Assembly: GCA_010015675.1 (NCBI GenBank)
Contig: ML977058.1
Span: 57,214-84,092 of the forward strand
Length of the DNA stretch: 26,879 nucleotides
DNA from: Byssothecium circinans
Taxonomy: Eukaryota > Ascomycota > Dothideomycetes > Pleosporales > Massarinaceae
Direction of reading: 5' to 3'
A model generated the notes under the pieces. It worked only from the letters and a program-made list of their open reading frames with translations. It was not told where the DNA came from and did not search any database. Every line of letters starts with the position of its first letter. The stretch's first letter is position 1. Both the position numbers and the translations under genes were made by a program. Shown here one piece after another: positions 10,516 to 19,736 of this stretch.

Positions 10516-10601
10516 GACCCTATCTAGTTTTTAGGTATACTATGCACGCTAAAATATAGGGGCCTATCTAACTTACAAACTTTAAAAAACTAGATAGGGT
10601 C
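10516..10601. mobile_element. 86-bp MITE with TA target duplication
   Basis: A 17-bp perfect inverted repeat, GACCCTATCTAGTTTTT at 10516-10532 and its complement at 10585-10601, is flanked on both sides by TA (10514-10515, 10602-10603). The size and TA duplication suit a Tc1/mariner-type MITE. The word TATCTAGTTT also occurs in the right inverted repeat of the nearby Harbinger element, so a relationship to it is an alternative. Confidence 0.75.
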
Positions 10602-10603
10602 TA

Positions 10604-11563
10604 AAATAATAGAAGTTAAAGCTGCAATTTTATAGCTTAGTGCAACGTAACACGGTGAATCTAGTGCAGGTTTCTATATAATAATCTAACATTAGGCTCG
10701 TAAGTAATATAAGTAGAAGTACTAGGGGGTTAATATTTATAATAGCGACCTATGCACGCGTAAGTAAAGCTAGTAATACTACTACTATTACTAAAATTAC
10801 GTTATAGAGAGCTAACCTACTACTAACATAAATACTAAAGCATAACTATAGCTAGTAGCATAGAGTAGTTAAATAGTATTTTTAAATATTCGTGGGTATA
10901 TTACGTTACTATTTATAAGAACCCCTATTATGCCGTAGTACAGTCTTAGCTGCGTGCCTACCTAAACTATAATTATAAAGAATTCACCTTAAAGATATAC
11001 TAGAGAGTAGTTTTAGCTACTAGGTTATTCTATTAATAGGCGACTATAGAAGATAAAGTTATGTTTTCTAAGCCTAAAGCTAGGCCTATCCCTTACCTAG
11101 AAGTATATAAGGATAGATTCGTATGCATAGGGTCTACAGCTAGCAATTAAGTGTGTAGTCATATATATAGCACTATACGAGATATCTAGAACTATTACTA
11201 GTCTAATCATAGCTAGTAGAATATAAGAAAGTAAGGCTAACCTAGCAAAGGCTAGCAGCTAAAGCATCCTATTATATAGATAAAAGGAGTATTATACTAG
11301 AAGTTCTAGCCTACTAGCTATCTAGGTAAGCTATTTATAGTTAGTAAGCTTAAGTAAAACTAGCATAGACCTAACTATAGGGCTAAAGATAAGGATATTT
11401 AGTAAGCTATCATTATATCATTAAGCTAAGCGACTACTAATATAAAGCTTTCTAGAAAGAGGTAGTAAGACTATATTAACGCTAACTAAGACTAGTATAT
11501 GTTTAACGCGTATCTAGACTATACTATAGAGAAAATAATACATGAGTAATAGGGTTAGAGTTA
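10604..11563 (+). pseudogene. Unidentified decayed gene with a 44-bp intron
   Basis: A frame broken only by TAG/TAA runs from about 10604 to 10875. A GTATTT...ATAAG segment (10876-10919) looks like a 44-bp phase-0 intron. The same frame resumes at 10920 with NPYYAVVQS and continues through MFSKPKARPIPYLEVYKD (11061-11114) and FVCIGSTASN to about 11563, where it enters a palindromic repeat. The stops cluster at likely Gln codons, so the ancestral product was Gln-, Lys- and Tyr-rich. I do not recognise the family. The true start is unknown because the MITE lies immediately upstream. Coding status is inferred from the long frame and from substitutions restricted to RIP type. Confidence 0.5.
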
Positions 11564-11564
11564 A

Positions 11565-11712
11565 CTAAAGTCACCCCTAGGGGTGACTTTAGCTAGTGGG
11601 GAAAACAAAAACAATCTGAACTAAAGTCACCCCTAGGGGTGACTTTGGCTAGTAGGGAAAATAAAAATAATCTGAACTAAAGTTACCCCTAAGGGTGACT
11701 TTAGCTAGTACT
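11565..11712. repeat. Three 56-bp tandem units, each carrying a 24-bp palindrome
   Basis: AAAGTCACCCCTAGGGGTGA plus CTTT forms a perfect 24-bp palindrome at 11567-11590 and again at 11623-11646, with a two-base-degraded copy at 11679-11702. The starts are exactly 56 bp apart. The linker is a conserved AGCTAGTGGGGAAAACAAAA-type A-rich stretch. The first palindrome extends to 28 bp (11565-11592). Confidence 0.95.
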
Positions 11713-11741
11713 ATTGCACCCCACTAAAAGTAGCACTAATT

Positions 11742-12105
11742 TCACACCCTTAGCTACCTATTAACACCCTGCACCCACCCTTTTTTACGCTAGCTATGAT
11801 TTGTATGCGCTCTCCATACAAAACCATCGCCAAATCAGTGCGACGTGTGGTCGTTGTGTAGTGGTGGTGGAATTAGGAGGTAGTTTTTTAGGGGATAGCT
11901 AGAGTAGGGTTTTTCATAATAGCTAGCTACCTTACTTAGCTACCTATCAATACCCTGCACCCGCCCTTTTTTACGTTTAATTAGCTGTGATTTGTATGCG
12001 CTCTCTATACAAACCATCACCAAATTAGTGCAACGTGTGGGTGCTGCGTAGTGGTGCTAGTAGTTTATTAGTAATAGCTAGAGTAAAGTTTTCATGATAG
12101 CTAAA
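11742..12105. repeat. Two tandem copies of a ~186-bp unit
   Basis: The segment around 11751 (TAGCTACCTA, then ACCCTGCACCC...CCCTTTTTTACG, GATTTGTATGCGCTCTC, CAAATCAGTGCGACGTGTGG) recurs 186 bp later, from 11937, with C/T and G/A differences and small indels. The unit keeps more CpA/TpG than its surroundings. I see no coding frame. Confidence 0.85.
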
Positions 12106-12334
12106 GCTATTAGAGTACTTAGAGCTACCTTATTCTAAAACGCTAACTTACTAACTAACTACTAAATTACCTACTAACGTCTATAGTACTAGGAGGTGGT
12201 ATAGGGAGCACTACAGCAAGGGCCTATAGTAAGGCTAATGTAGGGCTACTGCAGGCTAAGCTCGCACCCTAGTTTCATCTAGCTATATATAGATTTAGCG
12301 GATAGGTAATGTATTGCTAGTATAGTATAGGCAC

Positions 12335-12601
12335 TTACATAATAGAGGTAGTAAATTAATCAGTGTTAGAGGTAGTATAGTAACTATAAAAGTAAGGCTA
12401 CTTAGCCTTAGCAATTACTCTACTAACTACCCTACTAATTAACTTACTAAGCTTATCCGTAACTACCTTAGCTACCTTTGCACTAGTAATAGACGCCTCT
12501 ATTAACTTAGTAGCCTTAGTACTACCCTCCTCTATCTAGGCAACCACCTATATAAGGCAACGAAACAGGCCTAATTCATGATTAATATGGTATAGTAACA
12601 T
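12335..12601 (-). pseudogene. Small unidentified decayed ORF (89 codons)
   Basis: On the minus strand, ATG at 12601 opens a frame of 89 codons ending TAA at 12337-12335, with a few RIP-type internal stops. Codons 27-62 form a basic, Ala/Val/Ile/Ser-rich amphipathic stretch (KATKLIEASITSAKVAKVV, KLSKLISRVVSRVIAKAK), likely helical. It is unlike its flanks in having a regular heptad-like spacing. No family is recognised, and a short frame of this kind could be chance. Confidence 0.35.
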
Positions 12602-12771
12602 GTTTTACTATTCTAAAATAGGGTTTCAAGGGTAGTAATTCGCGTTAACCCTAAGGCCTAATTTATCTATAACTAGCACTCTAACGACAAAACTTTGTAT
12701 AACGTTATATTCTTCTTGTTTTATTTTCTATTCTACCTAAGGAAACGTATAACGACAGAAAAATCAGAAGA

Positions 12772-12927
12772 AGGAGAAGAAGGAGAGGAAGGAGAGGAAG
12801 GAGAGGAAGNNNNNNNNNNNNNNNNNNNNNNNNNNNNNNNNNNNNNNNNNNNNNNNNNNGAAGGAGAGGAAGGAGAGGAAGGAGAGGAAGGAGAGGAAGG
12901 AGAGGAAGGAGAGGAAGGAGAGGAAGA
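12772..12927. repeat. 9-bp purine minisatellite (GGAGAGGAA)n around an assembly gap
   Basis: Near-perfect tandem copies of GGAGAGGAA flank the run of Ns on both sides (12772-12809 and 12860-12927). Purines are all on the plus strand. The apparent Glu/Glu/Gly peptide is a by-product of the 9-bp period. Confidence 0.95.
12810..12859. other. Assembly gap (50 Ns)
   Basis: Fifty Ns lie inside the purine minisatellite. The true length of the array is unknown. Confidence 0.99.
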
Positions 12928-13045
12928 GAAATAGGAAAATAGAGGAAAATAAAATAAAACCACTTTACTACTAAAATTCAAGCCTTTAAAACTATAACCT
13001 TTTAGTAGAAGCAGCTTAGCTACCTAGTTAGTATTATCTTAAAAA

Positions 13046-13894
13046 TCAACTATTATCTTGAAAGTCAACCTAGAGCGTAGCTACTGTATCCTTATAACTA
13101 CTAAAGTACATCTTAATTAACCTATCTACGGCAGCTGTAGTAGTGAAGTGCTTAGCTTTACTAGAATAGAAGTAGTTAATATCCTTTGCGCATCCTTTAT
13201 CCTTGCTCACGATCCGTTTGATGCCGTCGCTGTAGAGGTCATAGATACCGCTTAAGATGGCCTTGATTTCATCAACTATTACCTTAGCAGGAGGGACAAA
13301 GTTAAGAAGGTAGTGCGCTATAAGCTTACACTTATCTTGAAGCTAGTATCCCTACTTATTATATCTATTAGTAAGATGGTTGATGAACGCTCTAACCCCC
13401 CTATTAGCCTTAAGCCTATTCACGTTAATCTGCTTTCTTAACTCTCTATAGACGTTGCTCACCTTAGATATGATATTAGAGGCCTATATGAACTTATTAT
13501 ACACCCTGCTACTAATCTTATTACACTTAGCCTACTTTTTAAGCCCTAGGTTCTTCCCTAGGACCGTGACCAAGTCTATGATGCCGCGTAGCGCGACAAC
13601 CTTATTAGCCTTAGGTTCGTAGATAAGCTCCCTATCTTTAGGGCTATCTCTAGCGTGGGGGGTAGTATCTTTACACTTTACCTTTACCTTTCCCCTTCTA
13701 TTTTCTAGATAGCTATAGTACTCCTATGGGGTAGGCTTGCCTTCTTTAGGATACTAAGGATACTTCTACTCTAAGTATTACAAAAATAGTGATATCTAGG
13801 GTAAGCTAGCCTAAGCTCCAATGGAGATAGGGCTTGCACGGACTAATAGGATCCCTACTACCATAGTAGCAAAGATAGATACGCTGTACCTCAT
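13046..13894 (-). pseudogene. RIP-killed gene for a predicted secreted protein (~282 aa)
   Basis: From ATG at 13894 (minus strand) one frame of 283 codons runs to TGA at 13048-13046. It has eleven internal stops (ten TAG, one TAA) and no frameshift. It begins with a good signal peptide: MRYSVSIFATMVVGILLV followed by RASP, a plausible cleavage region. Next come a Tyr/Pro-rich part with most stops, a basic linker (RRGKGKGKV), and a helical C-terminal half (ALRGIIDLVTVLGKNLGL, VIVDEIKAILSGIYDLY). Cys codons are sparse. I do not recognise the family. A secreted accessory or effector-like role is inference from the signal peptide and location only. The convergence of signal peptide, frame conservation and RIP-only damage makes a real former gene likely. 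Confidence 0.65.
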
Positions 13895-14260
13895 GGTGGC
13901 GTTCTAGGTTAGCTATAATAGGGTGGGTAGGTTTAGCGCTAGGAGGGATAAGTAGATAGGGAGGAGGTTTGATAGAAAGAGGGCTATTGCGAAAAAGGTA
14001 GTAGGATGTTGTAGGGTAGTTGTATTAGTAGATAGGTAATTAAGTATATTTTTATAACCTTCTCTAGGTTACTTTATACTTTATCTAACATGGAGTGTCG
14101 TCATCATCTATAGAATCTAAGTAGTAAGGCAGATTAGCTTTTACTATTACTAGTAACGACAGTTAGGCCATATTATTTAAGCGGGGGCTTCCTACGAGAG
14201 CGTACCATGCTACTTCTACGTCCTAGCGCAGGCTATTCACTATCCCTGCATAGGACTAGG

Positions 14261-14380
14261 CTTTGACGGCATAAGAACATAGCCTAATGTTTTAGTTAAG
14301 CTTTGATGGCATAAGAACATAGTCTGATATTTCAGTTAAGCTTTAATAGCATAAGAATATAGTCTAATGTTTTAGTTAAG
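14261..14380. repeat. Three 40-bp tandem repeats
   Basis: CTTTGACGGCATAAGAACAT followed by AGCCTAATGTTTTAGTTAAG occurs three times at 14261, 14301 and 14341, exactly 40 bp each. Copies differ only by C/T and G/A changes of RIP type, the third being most mutated. Confidence 0.95.
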
Positions 14381-14871
14381 TAGGTCTTCTATTCTATATG
14401 GCCTAATGTTAACTAGTGTAGTACTACTAGCTAGTAGACATGTTTAACCTAATGTATAAGTTACCTAGGTTATCTTATATTGTTTCTCTATGTAAAGAGA
14501 CTAGTAGAGCAGGACGTAAACTACTCTTTTGCATTGCATCTCTTCTATAGCTGGGTAGGCGTAGATAACTATAGTTGCAGATACAGAAACGTTATCATAG
14601 GAGGGTGAAACATAGGGTTAGAAGGAAGGCAGGCGCTAGGGGGAGGAAGAGGGGCGAGATTGTAAGCACGAAATAGGCCTAGAACACTTTGTAGAAGGCA
14701 TTTCTAACCAACTAACCTAGGATAGACGTTAAATACCTCGCCTTTATCTTTCCCGCGTAGCGCGCGGCATAGAGGGATTAAAGACGGCGCAGCAGATAGT
14801 AGCAGGGATGCTAAAACCCTACGCCGCATGAAGTAAAAAAGTGGGGAGAATTCTAACTATCTACAAAGTTT
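14381..14871. other. Non-coding stretch, nothing recognised
   Basis: About 490 bases between two tandem arrays. No frame, RNA gene or element end can be supported. 14590-14690 is purine-rich and less TpA-rich than its surroundings, and CGCGTAGCGCGCGG (about 14754) is a small CpG-dense island. Confidence 0.4.
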
Positions 14872-15041
14872 CCCCTTCTACGCCGCCTCCCCTTCTATGC
14901 TGCCTCCCCTTTTATGCTGCCTCCCCTTCTACGCTACCTCCCCTTCTACGCCACTTCCCCTTCTACGCCGCCTCCTCTTCTATGCTACCTCCCCTTCTAC
15001 GCTACCTCCCCTTCTACGCCGCCTCCCCTTCTACGCCGCCT
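14872..15041. repeat. 17-bp minisatellite, ten units
   Basis: Ten head-to-tail units of CCCCTTCTACGCCGCCT occupy 14872-15041 without length change. Units differ by C/T and G/A transitions (TACGCCGCC, TATGCTGCC, TACGCTACC). Because 17 is not a multiple of three, every forward frame reads through it, giving the spurious Pro/Leu/Tyr-rich open frames here. Confidence 0.97.
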
Positions 15042-15125
15042 CCCTGCACTATACCTAACCCTAATAGTGCATAGACTATTACTTCTTCTAATACAGATCC
15101 TAAGTCCTAAGCAACTATAGCATAC

Positions 15126-15779
15126 ATGCAGCTGCTTTACATCTACTAATATAGTCAGCTAGAGACGGATAGAGAGAGGTAAGGTTATATGCGTGCATGT
15201 AAGCTAGATTAACCTCTAATAATCCCTTAACTGACCCTGGCCTACCTTAAACTAGTACACGTTAATTTATACAGCCTACTAGATACTAAGGAGGAGAGGT
15301 AGGCCTACATTATTATGCATAGACTTGATTAGCCCCCTCCTATCCTAAAGCGTGCTCTAGCTCACCTAAACTCATTTCATATCTATTAGTACCATTAACT
15401 CAAGATAGAGGAAGAGAAGAAAACATACCTAGCTACGCATAAACTTATATAAGCCCCCTCTAGCGTCTTAACCTACATCTTCTACTAGCACGACCCTACC
15501 TGCAAACTATATCTTATCTGAACTAGTTCAGCTAAGGCTGATACTTTTAGTAAGATGCGTAAGAATTAGTTAGATGAAGAATAGTATGCCTATTTTATTA
15601 CTAATGCCTATGAAGTAAGGGACTCTAGGCGTGCATTAGCTTAGATACCTAGGGAGTAGAAACTGCTTGTATAGCTCCTACCCTTATTAGTAGACGCTGC
15701 TGCCTAGACCTTAACCTCTTCTTCTACGTGTTTCCTTTTTTTCCTTTCTCTCCCCTTAAGTAGCATAGCGATATATTAA
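15126..15779 (+). pseudogene. Decayed gene encoding ~40-residue internal repeats
   Basis: One frame from ATG 15126 to TAA 15777-15779 (218 codons) carries many RIP-type stops but no frameshift. It encodes a repeating pattern: Y-x4-KLDQP or HRLDQP, a hydrophobic LAYLK / LAHLNSF block, HVNLYSLLDTKEER / HIY-x-YHQLKIEEEKK, with a third, partial unit starting YLATHKLI. Because a half-unit (YIY...SQLETDRER) already stands at the start, the original gene probably began further upstream. It ends with a hydrophobic tail rich in Ser and Phe. No family is recognised. The repeats suggest an alpha-solenoid-like or otherwise modular protein, which is inference. Some residues quoted are conserved as read; x marks a stop. 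Confidence 0.5.
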
Positions 15780-16133
15780 CTAGAGTAGTGCTATAGTCTA
15801 ATAAAACTACTATACTACCCCTTCTCTTCTCTTAACACATGTTACATGCTTCTACCTAGCGTTATAGGCGCTAACCTATGTATAGGCATGAAGGGGTTAT
15901 CTTCTACGCCACTTACATTACCTAGGGTAGGTCTACCTTATATCTAGTACCCTAGGCTGCCACGCTAACTAGGGATGCTACCTAGGTATATAATGTACGC
16001 TAGTTTTAAGGAAATATAAATGTACCTACCTATTACTCGCCTCCCTATTTAGCTATCTAGGCACATATATACCTAAATTCTAACCTAAGGTCGTCCACCT
16101 AGGTGCACCTACATAGGCTACCCCCCCTTTACT
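15780..16133. other. Intergenic stretch between two decayed genes
   Basis: About 350 bases without a supported frame. It presumably held the terminator of the upstream gene and the promoter of the secreted-protein gene. ACATGTTACATG near 15838 is the only notable short repeat. Confidence 0.4.
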
Positions 16134-17133
16134 ATGTGGTTTCTCTACGTTATAGCTACCTTAGCCTTAGTTGCAGCTGCTTCTACCTAATAAGAGGTTA
16201 AACGCGCCACCCCCTAGCATGATATATATATCTTTGAAGATAACGGCTGTATAGGCCGCACCGGCCAGATATGTGAAGGATATAGGGATGGGGAGTATTA
16301 TAAAATAAAGGATCTACAGGAACTTATAACCTCTACTAAGTACTATAACTTAGGGAGTAGTACTTCTTCCTCTAAGTATGACATCTCTATGTACTCTCAC
16401 GTACCTCTTCCTGACGACTAGCTAGGATTCAATATGTATAGGGTTAGACAAACTAAGGATAGTACGTGTGTAGATAGACTTTACCTTAGTGTCTTAGGTG
16501 TAATAGTCTATTTAGGTAGCAACATAGTAATAAGGCGCGCTATAAAAGTACCTACTTAGGTCAGCACTACTAAGTACTTTCATCTGAATGGTAAAAAGCG
16601 TTAGACAATTGCTATTAATTCAGACCTTAGATAATCCTATAGGTCTATCCTAAAGAGCTAAAGGGTAGCTTATCTTAAGAAGCACGGCAAGGAGAAGCTT
16701 CTAAGCTAAAGGTACGTGCTAGCATATAGGATGATAGTAGTACTAATCAGCCTAGGTTTAATACTAGGAGGAGAGGAGTAAGAGCTAGTTGTAAGAAATG
16801 CTCTAACTTTTTATACGCGATTAACTTGGATGGTATGAAGCTTTAGGTATAAATAGATCTTCTCTATATATTAATGATTTATTACACTTAATACACTTTT
16901 ACGTTTCCCCTCTATTTTACAGGTTAGACCTATAGCTAAGTAGGTAACTAGCCTAATACTACTATATCGTCTACACCCATGTAGGTGGCGTAGAACCTAA
17001 ACCTATCTCTATAAAGCGTGATGGCTAGGACAGAATGACGTTTAGCTACTACTGTGCCCTTTCCTATAGCTAAGTAGATGTGTACCATCTCTATTCTATT
17101 AGACTTAGGCTAATCATTATAATGCTTAATTGA
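16134..17133 (+). pseudogene. RIP-killed, intron-containing gene for a predicted secreted protein (~284 aa)
   Basis: Exon 1 (16134-16777) opens with a signal peptide, MWFLYVIATLALVAAAST, followed by a basic EVKRATP segment that could be a Kex2-type processing site. A 145-bp intron with donor GTAAGA (16778) and acceptor TTTTACAG (ending 16922) fits exactly in phase 2. Exon 2 (16923-17133) continues the frame through HVGGVEPKPI and DRMTFSYYCALSY and ends at TGA 17131-17133. The total is 285 codons with about fourteen internal TAG/TAA stops and no indel. Three of four visible Cys are in IFEDNGCIGRTGQICEG and STCVD. No family is recognised. A small secreted-protein (effector-like) role is inference. 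The spliced frame makes former coding status convincing. Confidence 0.68.
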
Positions 17134-17199
17134 CTAGTATAATAGGAACTAGGTAGCCATACAGGATCATAGATAATAGTGGTAAAGTTATCTAACTTA

Positions 17200-18420
17200 T
17201 TACATCCTTAGTCTAGAAGTACTAGCGTATAAGTACGCGTCTACCTATCAAAGCAGAAATATAGGAATTTAGAAGGGAGATGCTGCCTAGGGAAGAGGAG
17301 AGTGAGGAGGATATATATACCTAGATCACGGTTAGCTGTGTAACTAGTACAGGCAGCCTTAGTGCACGTACCTAAGGTTAGAATAGCATCAAACGCCTAA
17401 TATGGCCATTTATGGCGTGCTAGGTATCCTGGTTGCGGCGTTCCTATATCATGCACTTCTATAAGGTGAAATATGGTATGCGCCTTCTAGTATAGTAAGT
17501 TATCCTCTCTATAGGAAGCACCCTAAGCTATGCTTACCATAAGGATCATAGAGGCGGAGTTAACGGCCTAGCTAAGATACGTCTAATCCGTGCCTAGATA
17601 GGTAGCATGTTACTGAACTATTAGAAGGCTATAGGTCTAGTAGTGACTTACTATTAGGAATTAAGTCCCTATAATAGTGAAGCACCTAAGATACACTAAC
17701 TGCATAGTAAAACTAAATAGTAAGAGGGTAGACCCTACGTTAACCCTATCCTACCAACGCGCTATAGACATGCCTAGACTCAGATACGCGCTTCCGACAA
17801 TAATGGCGCCTAACAGCTAAATAGAAACATAACTTATATTTATTAATAGAGAGAAAGTAGATAAATAGTATACTAAGGACTAGAGTAGTCTACCTATATA
17901 ACGTTCTAATAGAGTAATCTACTAGGTAATTCTACTAAAGATTATGTGACATGCAACTACTACCTAGGATGGAGCTAGACTAACCATGTTAGCTATCTTC
18001 TAATCGCGCTGATGAGCCCTTAGTTGCAAGGGTATACCTATATTAGAGTAGTGTAGGAGATAACAAAGGCACTAGTGCTATCAGGGTGGCAGGTAAATAC
18101 TACCTAAGCTAGGAGCCCTATACATTCCCCTAGGGGGCTGGTTAGCTTAGATATAGTATAATTAGCAAAAGGGTTTATACTAAATAGGCTAGCATACATG
18201 GCCTAAAAGACCTAGGCAGGGTACTCTATAAATAACCATGCATAGATAGTGGCGATGATACCAAAGCTAGTAAGGCCTATAGCAGCAATAGATACCTATA
18301 CGTAGTTGTAGTACGGATTAGGAGTATCTAATCTAGTGTAGTATACCTCTATGTTAGTGGTTTTATTAGAGGGAATATGGCCTAGGATACGTACGCAGGA
18401 GTAGAAGAGACATGAGCATA
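17200..18420 (-). pseudogene. Decayed multi-exon gene for a multipass membrane protein
   Basis: Minus-strand reading gives three blocks with RIP-type stops. Block one (about 18406-17985) contains SIAAIGLTSFGIIATIYAWL, ANYTISKL (an N-glycosylation sequon) and LLA-x-VVFTCHPDSTSAF. Block two (about 17816-17652), after a TATTTAG acceptor, reads LLGAIIVGSAYLSLGMSIAR and STLLLFSFTMQLVYL, and ends at a GTAAGT donor. Block three (from about 17458) reads HDIGTPQPGYLARHKWPY, FDAILTLGTCTKAACTS, then LGIYILLTLLFP. At least four hydrophobic spans of membrane length are visible. The first exon, the exon 1/2 junction (no clean phase found) and the C-terminus are uncertain. It converges on the secreted-protein gene ending at 17133. 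I do not recognise the family. Confidence 0.5.
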
Positions 18421-18835
18421 GAAGGGAGAATTATAATAGAGAAGGATGAAAGTAAGAGGGTTATAGATTAGCTACCTATCCTTGCCTTTTAAAGGTCCTA
18501 CTATGCTAGAGCTTTGCTTTTATATACTTAGATGTAGGCAATGCCTAGCGTAAGCATGACCTCTATATGGTATCTATCTTAGTAATAATAGTACGGCACC
18601 TAATCTTCTATTTTAGCATACCTATGCCGCACTAGTAGTGGGGTAGATAACATAGCGTAAGAAGTAAGTCTAGGCTGCAGCACTACTAGTAGTATACTAA
18701 GGCTAGCTTACTACCCTAGTATATCCTCTAGTAATGACCCTACTGCTTTTATCTAATAGTAGTAGGGGGCTGCGTCTTTAGTAATATTAGTAATAGTTGG
18801 ATTTCTTATGTTTTCTACATATAAAAGAGACGTGA
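18421..18835. other. Divergent intergenic region
   Basis: About 415 bases lie between the starts of the membrane-protein remnant (minus) and the next remnant (plus). No frame is supported. It could have held a shared divergent promoter. Confidence 0.35.
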
Positions 18836-19615
18836 CGGCGATAGTAGTTAATAAGCCCTCTACTCTTAATAGATATACTATTTCCTAAGGATGATAGCAG
18901 TTGGATTGATCCATGCTGCCACGCGGATTATTACTAACAGGTCCCCTCAACAACGTATCAACGCGATATAGAGCACTGGATGCTAGATATACTTAAGTGC
19001 GCACTTAAGTTACTATTTCTAGACGTGATTAACGTTCTCCTTCCTAATCTAATTTAGGAATGCTATCTAGTCCTAATTAAGGAGCTCCTCTCTATTATTA
19101 TATAGATGTACTGCAAGTTATATAAGTAACTCTATTTCTACCTAGAGAGACTTTAATGCTTAGTGGTAGCGTAAGTCCTAGTGCTGCTCCTATCCTTTAG
19201 TAAGTAGATGAGCCCTAGGTGATACAGCATAACTATGTACTAATTAGGCTTATATTGCTTAAACCTTCTACATTAGCTTATCCCTCTAGTCTATCTATTC
19301 GGTTCCTCCATCTATAGTAAGGATATCAAGATTAGGCGTTAGCGCGCTATCATAATGCTTGATAGGCAGACCTAGGACAGTTTAAGTAATAAGCTAGTCC
19401 TTACCTAATGTGATATCGCGTATGGCGGTCAACCTCTTTGCGTGAAGCTACGCAGGGGTAGGGACGTCCTACGACATATTAAGGTAATTAGAAGTTAATA
19501 ATAGGGCTAGTTAGTAAGCTAGAGACTTTAGTAGATTTAAGCCTCTAGTTTCAATGATATGACTTAGCGGATGCTAATTTTGGCGATGCGACGATGGACG
19601 AAGATAAGTTGCAAG
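18836..19615 (+). pseudogene. Unidentified decayed gene, exon ending at a GTAAGT donor
   Basis: After a TGA at 18833-18835 one frame runs 260 codons to an AAG|GTAAGT splice donor at 19616, interrupted by many TAG/TAA and one TGA but no indel. Readable segments are SWIDPCCHADYY, YQRDIEHWMLDILKCALKLL, ECYLVLIKELLSIII, LYFYLERL, LLYLFGSS-like hydrophobic stretches, IAYGGQPLCVKLRRGRDVLR and FNDMT-x-RMLILAMRRW. The product would be Leu-rich and helical with several Cys. No start codon in frame is evident, so the 5' exon may lie upstream. Family unknown. Confidence 0.48.
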
Positions 19616-19736
19616 GTAAGTTATTGCGCGCAGCTTAGGGGAAAAGAGCTTTATCTAGTCTACTATAGGCTAAAGGCCTTAGTAGCGCTAAGTAGGTAAT
19701 AGTAATCACTTATACCTAGGTTACTAAAGTACTATA

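Noticed and set aside
11565..11712. CRISPR-like array
   Set aside because: The spacers between palindromes are near-identical to each other, so this is a simple tandem repeat. The host is also a eukaryote.
12695..12981. Glu/Gly-rich (plus) or Ser/Pro-rich (minus) open frames
   Set aside because: Both are produced by the 9-bp purine repeat and run through the N gap.
14841..15120. Pro/Leu/Tyr-rich open frames
   Set aside because: They arise from the 17-bp minisatellite, which opens all forward frames. Peptide repetition follows the DNA period.
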